NCBI GenBank assembly: GCA_025531455.1
Contig: JAMYHL010000139.1
Span: forward strand, 1-48,376
Direction: 5' to 3'
Length of the DNA: 48,376 nucleotides
Origin: Apiotrichum sp. Y4204
Lineage: Eukaryota > Basidiomycota > Tremellomycetes > Trichosporonales > Trichosporonaceae
Position 1 is the stretch's first letter; every line of letters begins with the position of its first letter. The position numbers were made by a program, and so were the translations under genes. Below the pieces are notes generated by a model. That model was not told the origin of the DNA and did not search any database. It worked only from the letters and a program-made list of their open reading frames with translations. Shown piece by piece: positions 44,627 through 48,376 of the stretch.

Positions 44627-47600
44627 CGTTGGAAGAGTGACTATGTTCTATGAAATGGGTAGAGACGGTCAGGCGTCGGCATTCATCCGAGCCGTATATA
44701 CATTCTCTGTTGGGCCATAGATCCTTGAAAAGCTTTCCAGCGGAACATGTTGCGAAGCGCAAGCGTCCTCGACCCAATGCGTCGATTAGCACAACGGATG
44801 CCGTGAATCCACGACGAAACCAGACCCAGTCGCGATTCGCCGCCATCCCTTGGCCTTCCAGATATTCCCAGATCCCATCGCTCCCGATACACCCAGCCTG
44901 TGACTCACTTTTTGGGATCGTTCCCGCTTACCGCGGTGGCTGAGTGGTTTTCAATCGGGATTACAGGGACACCTGGCTCGCCTGACAGTACATCGATTGG
45001 GCGAGATGGGAGATTGGGTGTGGAACCGCATAAGCTCGAGCCTGAGCGAGAGCCTGCATGTAGCGTCCGGGGAATGGGGTCGTGTGGCGTCTGGGGGAAG
45101 AGCGTCGGTGGCGTCTCGCCGAGTTCTCCTCCACAGTAGGCTGTACGACGTCAGGCGAAGCGGGGTGCGTGCAAGCTCGGAGCGGCAGAAGCGCTTCAGC
45201 ACCCTCGCTTCGGAGTATTCTAGCCCTCGACCTGGACCGCGGAAGGCTGCAGGGCTGAGACACGAACGTGGACTTGATGCTATAATTATGGCGAAATGTT
45301 ACCTGACAGCTGTCAGCTACCCGGTGTGGCACAGAGGTTAACTCCCATAAAGGTCAGGGGATCAGGGGCACCAGTGCATGTTCCGATAAGGCCTCGCAGG
45401 AGGACCAGGTGGCAAGCCGATGGAACTGGGAGGCAAGATTAACTGAGCGGCAGTTGCGCAGCGCCCCCGCCCGCGCTCCCGGTATCGCTGTAACTGGTAG
45501 CCAAACATTCGAACAGTGCAAGCCCCGCGCGACAAGCTTTCAGCTTGTGATCTGTTCATAGGAGCAATAGAAGCCTCACGACGGACGTGTCTGTAAGGCC
45601 GAGTTCTGGATCCTGGATCCAACGGATGCTGCAGGGCTGGTTGCGCGCGGAACTGGCTATTACGCTACTCTATGCGTTGCCGTACCCCGTGTGTCCCAGT
45701 TAGTTGCCAGAAGTGATAGTGGACGGGTGGGTTTGCAAGGTGGACAGCACGCAATGCTAGTCCAAACGTCCAAAGGTCCAGAGGCCATCAGGTTCGTGAT
45801 CCAGGTCTGGTAAACTGTGCCTATGCTGTTCCAGCGGCTGTAAAACCTTACAACCATCAGTAGAGGCCCCCCGACCTTTTGAGTGTCAGGAAAACGACTC
45901 CGGCCTTGGCATGGCGGGGAGGGGTATGAAGGGCACGAGCAAGAGAGATCTCACTTCCGCGTGCGCCGCAGACGACTCCGCATCATATCACGCCGCCACG
46001 AGGGCAATTGAGATAACGCTTCCATCCATTCCCATCTGGTGATTCGCTATCTATAGTCCGCTGTCTCAATCTGAGCGAGTGCGGGCCGGGCGGAATGCAC
46101 CGACACGACGAAGACAGTCTCGCCGGTCTTGCCGACGCAACTGGTAACAAGCGGACCCGCGGAATCTCCATTTCACTCTCTCGATCTCAGATTCCAGAAC
46201 TCCCTGGCGTGCCCTTACTCTCTCAAGAAATGCTGGCTCTGGTTCCCGCCTCCCCCCTCGCGACCGGTCCGCGCAATAGAGTGTGTGATACGTGATGGCA
46301 TCCCGATGCGACGGTCGTTCAGCAGCAGTCAGTAACCCTATGGGATACTCTTGAAAGGAAGTAGTACACTGCACCAATCACACAAGAGATGGTCACAGGG
46401 CGTAGGGTCGCGTCGGAATTGCGAGAGATGCCGAGAGCGACAGCGAGTTGCGACCCTGCGACCCTGCAATCCAGTGCTTTGTCGGGGAAATACAGCGTGA
46501 GTATGTGAATGGGTCAGCCACGGCGGAGAGATCCTGTGATCCTGTGGTCCTGCAGTCCTGTGATCACGTTCCAAGATCATGGCTCCCGTGTTTCTTCTGC
46601 GTGACGCTTCTTCCCTGCTTCTGGAATTAGAAGAGTGGAATCTGTGGGAAAAGTGCATGGCAGAGCTGTGAATGGGGCGGCGCAAGTGCGTACAGTACGT
46701 GCGTACTTGTATCTGCTCTCGGCGATTGGCGACATCCAGAGAACAATGGAACGACAGGGCAAAAAGCGCAAGAGTTGCTATGTGTGCGAGTCGACTCACT
46801 TACTGGTCCTCAACACATCCTCCGTCCGTGCCCGTGCAATACCAGCAGGTCCCCAGAAACTAGCACTGCGATCTCCTGGTACTCCCTTAAACGTGCGACG
46901 CACAGAGAAGACTTGACGCGCGGAACGAGATCTCGCAGAGTCGGCGAGTTTGTGGAGATGTGGAGTCAAGAAGTCGTGCTTCCCGAACTTCCATTAAGCC
47001 CTTTCACTCCGCTCCACCCCCATTCAACTGCACAAGTGCCCAGACTCACCAGACTCACCTAGCTCAAGGCTGGCAGCTCGCGACTTTGCTGACTGTTGTG
47101 AGCAAGTTGGCCCGCTGTCAGACCCATCGCCGCGCCCGATGTCTGTCGTCTCTATCGCGGCTGACGATAAGCTGATCGCTAGTGTGGCTATCGACCCGAG
47201 GCCTGTTACGTGCCAGCCTGTTGGTTGGCTTCGCAGACGTTGGAATGGGAATGCACTCAAAGTCGAATGACGGTTCTTCCACTTACCGTCATCAAAGACA
47301 ACCCCCGAAAATCGTTCGTCGCTCGTCAGCGGTTTGACAGTTTACGTTTACGCTGCAGAACAATCAGTAAAGGTCTCAACTTCTCAGAAGCACTGCCGAA
47401 TGGTCGCGGGACGTGTTCGGCACGTCGAGTGCCTCTTAGTGGTTACGGTGTGGATCTATCACGCGAAGTCGGCAGACGTACAGTTGATCGAGCAAACGGC
47501 CGATCTCCACATGCTGGGACTACTGAGGATGTGTCCATATACCTGTGATCATTGTTGACGCTCTCCCAATCAGTCTGTTTGTTCAGAGTCATCAAAGTCA

Positions 47601-48376
47601 TCTCGCGTCAATGCCTGTCAGCTCAGGCGACTGGTCGATGGTCTGCACAATCCGAACCAGCCTGTCCGAGAGTCACAGTTTCCCGGCCCGATGCTTCTGT
47701 GCTCCATGCTGTCTTCAGCACCTTACCCGAGATAAGTCCTGCTTGGCGGGTATGTTTGTAAACCGCCAGACCCAAGCCGCATGCTGTTCGCCGCTCGCCA
47801 AGCTGAAATATCGTCTTCATATGACTATCGCAATGGCAGGAGTGGCACGCAGCTGTTGCTGACACGGAGCCCAGAGACATAAAGTTTGAAGGTCGCCATG
47901 TCCTTCATCTCATCAATGCTACAGGTTCTGTCAGGTCTTAGTGGGCGATGCGGGCATCGCACATATCAGCGCAAACTTTGACGCATTGTACTTTCACTAA
48001 ATCAAGTTGCTCAGCTTGCCTGTGACCGTTTGCAGTGATGCTAGGCCCAACGATACGTGGTTATCTGTTGCCACACCAAGCTCCTACGTCAATCTCAACT
48101 GCCAGTTCAACATCCTCTACCCATTTCCGCAGGGCAACAAGCGTCTTCTCCGCTAAGTTATATTTATCTCCAGAAACTCCGAAGAGACAGGACTCGATTT
48201 GTGTCTTCTCAAGTCAGAGTTGTCTATGTTGACATGCCAGCGTCGCTACCATCAGCGTCATTCGACCACTTTTTCATCTCATATATCAACACGTGCATGA
48301 TTCTCTCCTGCTCTACGCGTCTACGTCTACGGAATGCAATGTACAGAGGGGTGTGATGTGGGATTGTGCGGTGGGA
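44627..48376. other. Right-hand gene-poor region
   Basis: About 3.7 kb holds only short open frames without family resemblance. The first 150 bp should be the kinase promoter, with TATATA at 44695-44700. Two TGGCNNAG box-A-like strings (around 44937 and 45327) lack a matching box B or acceptor stem. A GATCCTGT minisatellite lies at about 46530-46563. The last 300 bases have mild coding-like composition but are cut by the window edge. Confidence 0.45.
46530..46563. repeat. GATCCTGT minisatellite, about four copies
   Basis: Four consecutive 8-base units read GATCCTGT, GATCCTGT, GGTCCTGC and AGTCCTGT, followed by GATCACG. It is a short imperfect tandem repeat in non-coding DNA. Confidence 0.75.

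Noticed and set aside
44920..45010. A box-A-like TGGCTGAGTGG at about 44938, suggesting a tRNA.
   Set aside because: No GTTCGA-type box B, no pairing acceptor stem and no T-run terminator follow at tRNA distance.
45318..45400. TGGCACAGAGGTTAAC with a CAT-containing loop, suggesting a tRNA-Met.
   Set aside because: The stems do not pair and the downstream GTTCCGATAAGG does not form a T arm.
1..48376. Search for transposons, long terminal repeats, CRISPR-like arrays, viral or toxin genes and a biosynthetic gene cluster.
   Set aside because: No transposase, reverse transcriptase, integrase, repeat-spacer pattern, viral protein or clustered synthase/tailoring enzymes were seen.

Overview
The window is nuclear DNA of a fungus, most likely a basidiomycete yeast of the Tremellomycetes (perhaps Trichosporonales). 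This placement is inferred from GC-rich codon use, dense small introns (many only 33-40 nt, with a CTAAC/CTGAC branch signal just before the acceptor AG), fungal families (Zn2Cys6 regulator, hybrid histidine kinase, MEP/Amt permease, Gid5/ARMC8) and the absence of bacterial operon structure. Exon models were built by hand from splice signals. Where exon lengths are given, they sum to a multiple of three.

Layout. 1-1017: no gene recognised. 1018-2890 (-): uracil-DNA glycosylase, divergent from a glutamine-synthetase-family ligase at 3250-5213 (+). 5902-7717 (+): ammonium transporter. 7805-8444 (-): Cwf18/CCDC12 splicing factor, divergent from a DHX33/Dhr2-type DEAH helicase at 8752-11343 (+). 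11344-14086: mostly non-coding, with a CA microsatellite, a tRNA-like element and unassigned coding-like fragments. 14087-16403 (+): gamma-glutamyltranspeptidase. 17879-19069 (-): C2H2 zinc-finger factor with a 4.5-kb gene-poor upstream region. 23616-24350 (-): GNAT acetyltransferase. 25139-27361 (-): EF-hand NADPH oxidase. 27966-32090 (-): mitochondrial RNA polymerase, divergent from the Gid5/ARMC8 homologue at 32909-35373 (+). 35839-36278 (+): 94-residue unknown. 36414-36934 (-): YciI-like protein. 37174-39700 (-): Zn2Cys6 factor, divergent from an F-box-like protein at 40123-41311 (+). 41605-44626 (-): transmembrane hybrid histidine kinase. 44627-48376: no gene recognised.

Themes. Nitrogen and glutathione metabolism (ligase, permease, transpeptidase), RNA processing (Cwf18 with the DEAH helicase), mitochondrial functions (RNA polymerase, possibly the acetyltransferase and YciI protein) and signalling (NADPH oxidase, kinase, two transcription factors, F-box protein, GID subunit). 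I see no mobile element, CRISPR array, virus or toxin gene. The points I find most unusual are a glycosylase whose catalytic motif sits on a 17-nt microexon, a calcium-type NADPH oxidase with a Ser/Arg-rich insertion, an intron whose retention would fuse a transcription factor to a YciI protein, and a histidine kinase with a six-helix membrane sensor I cannot assign.
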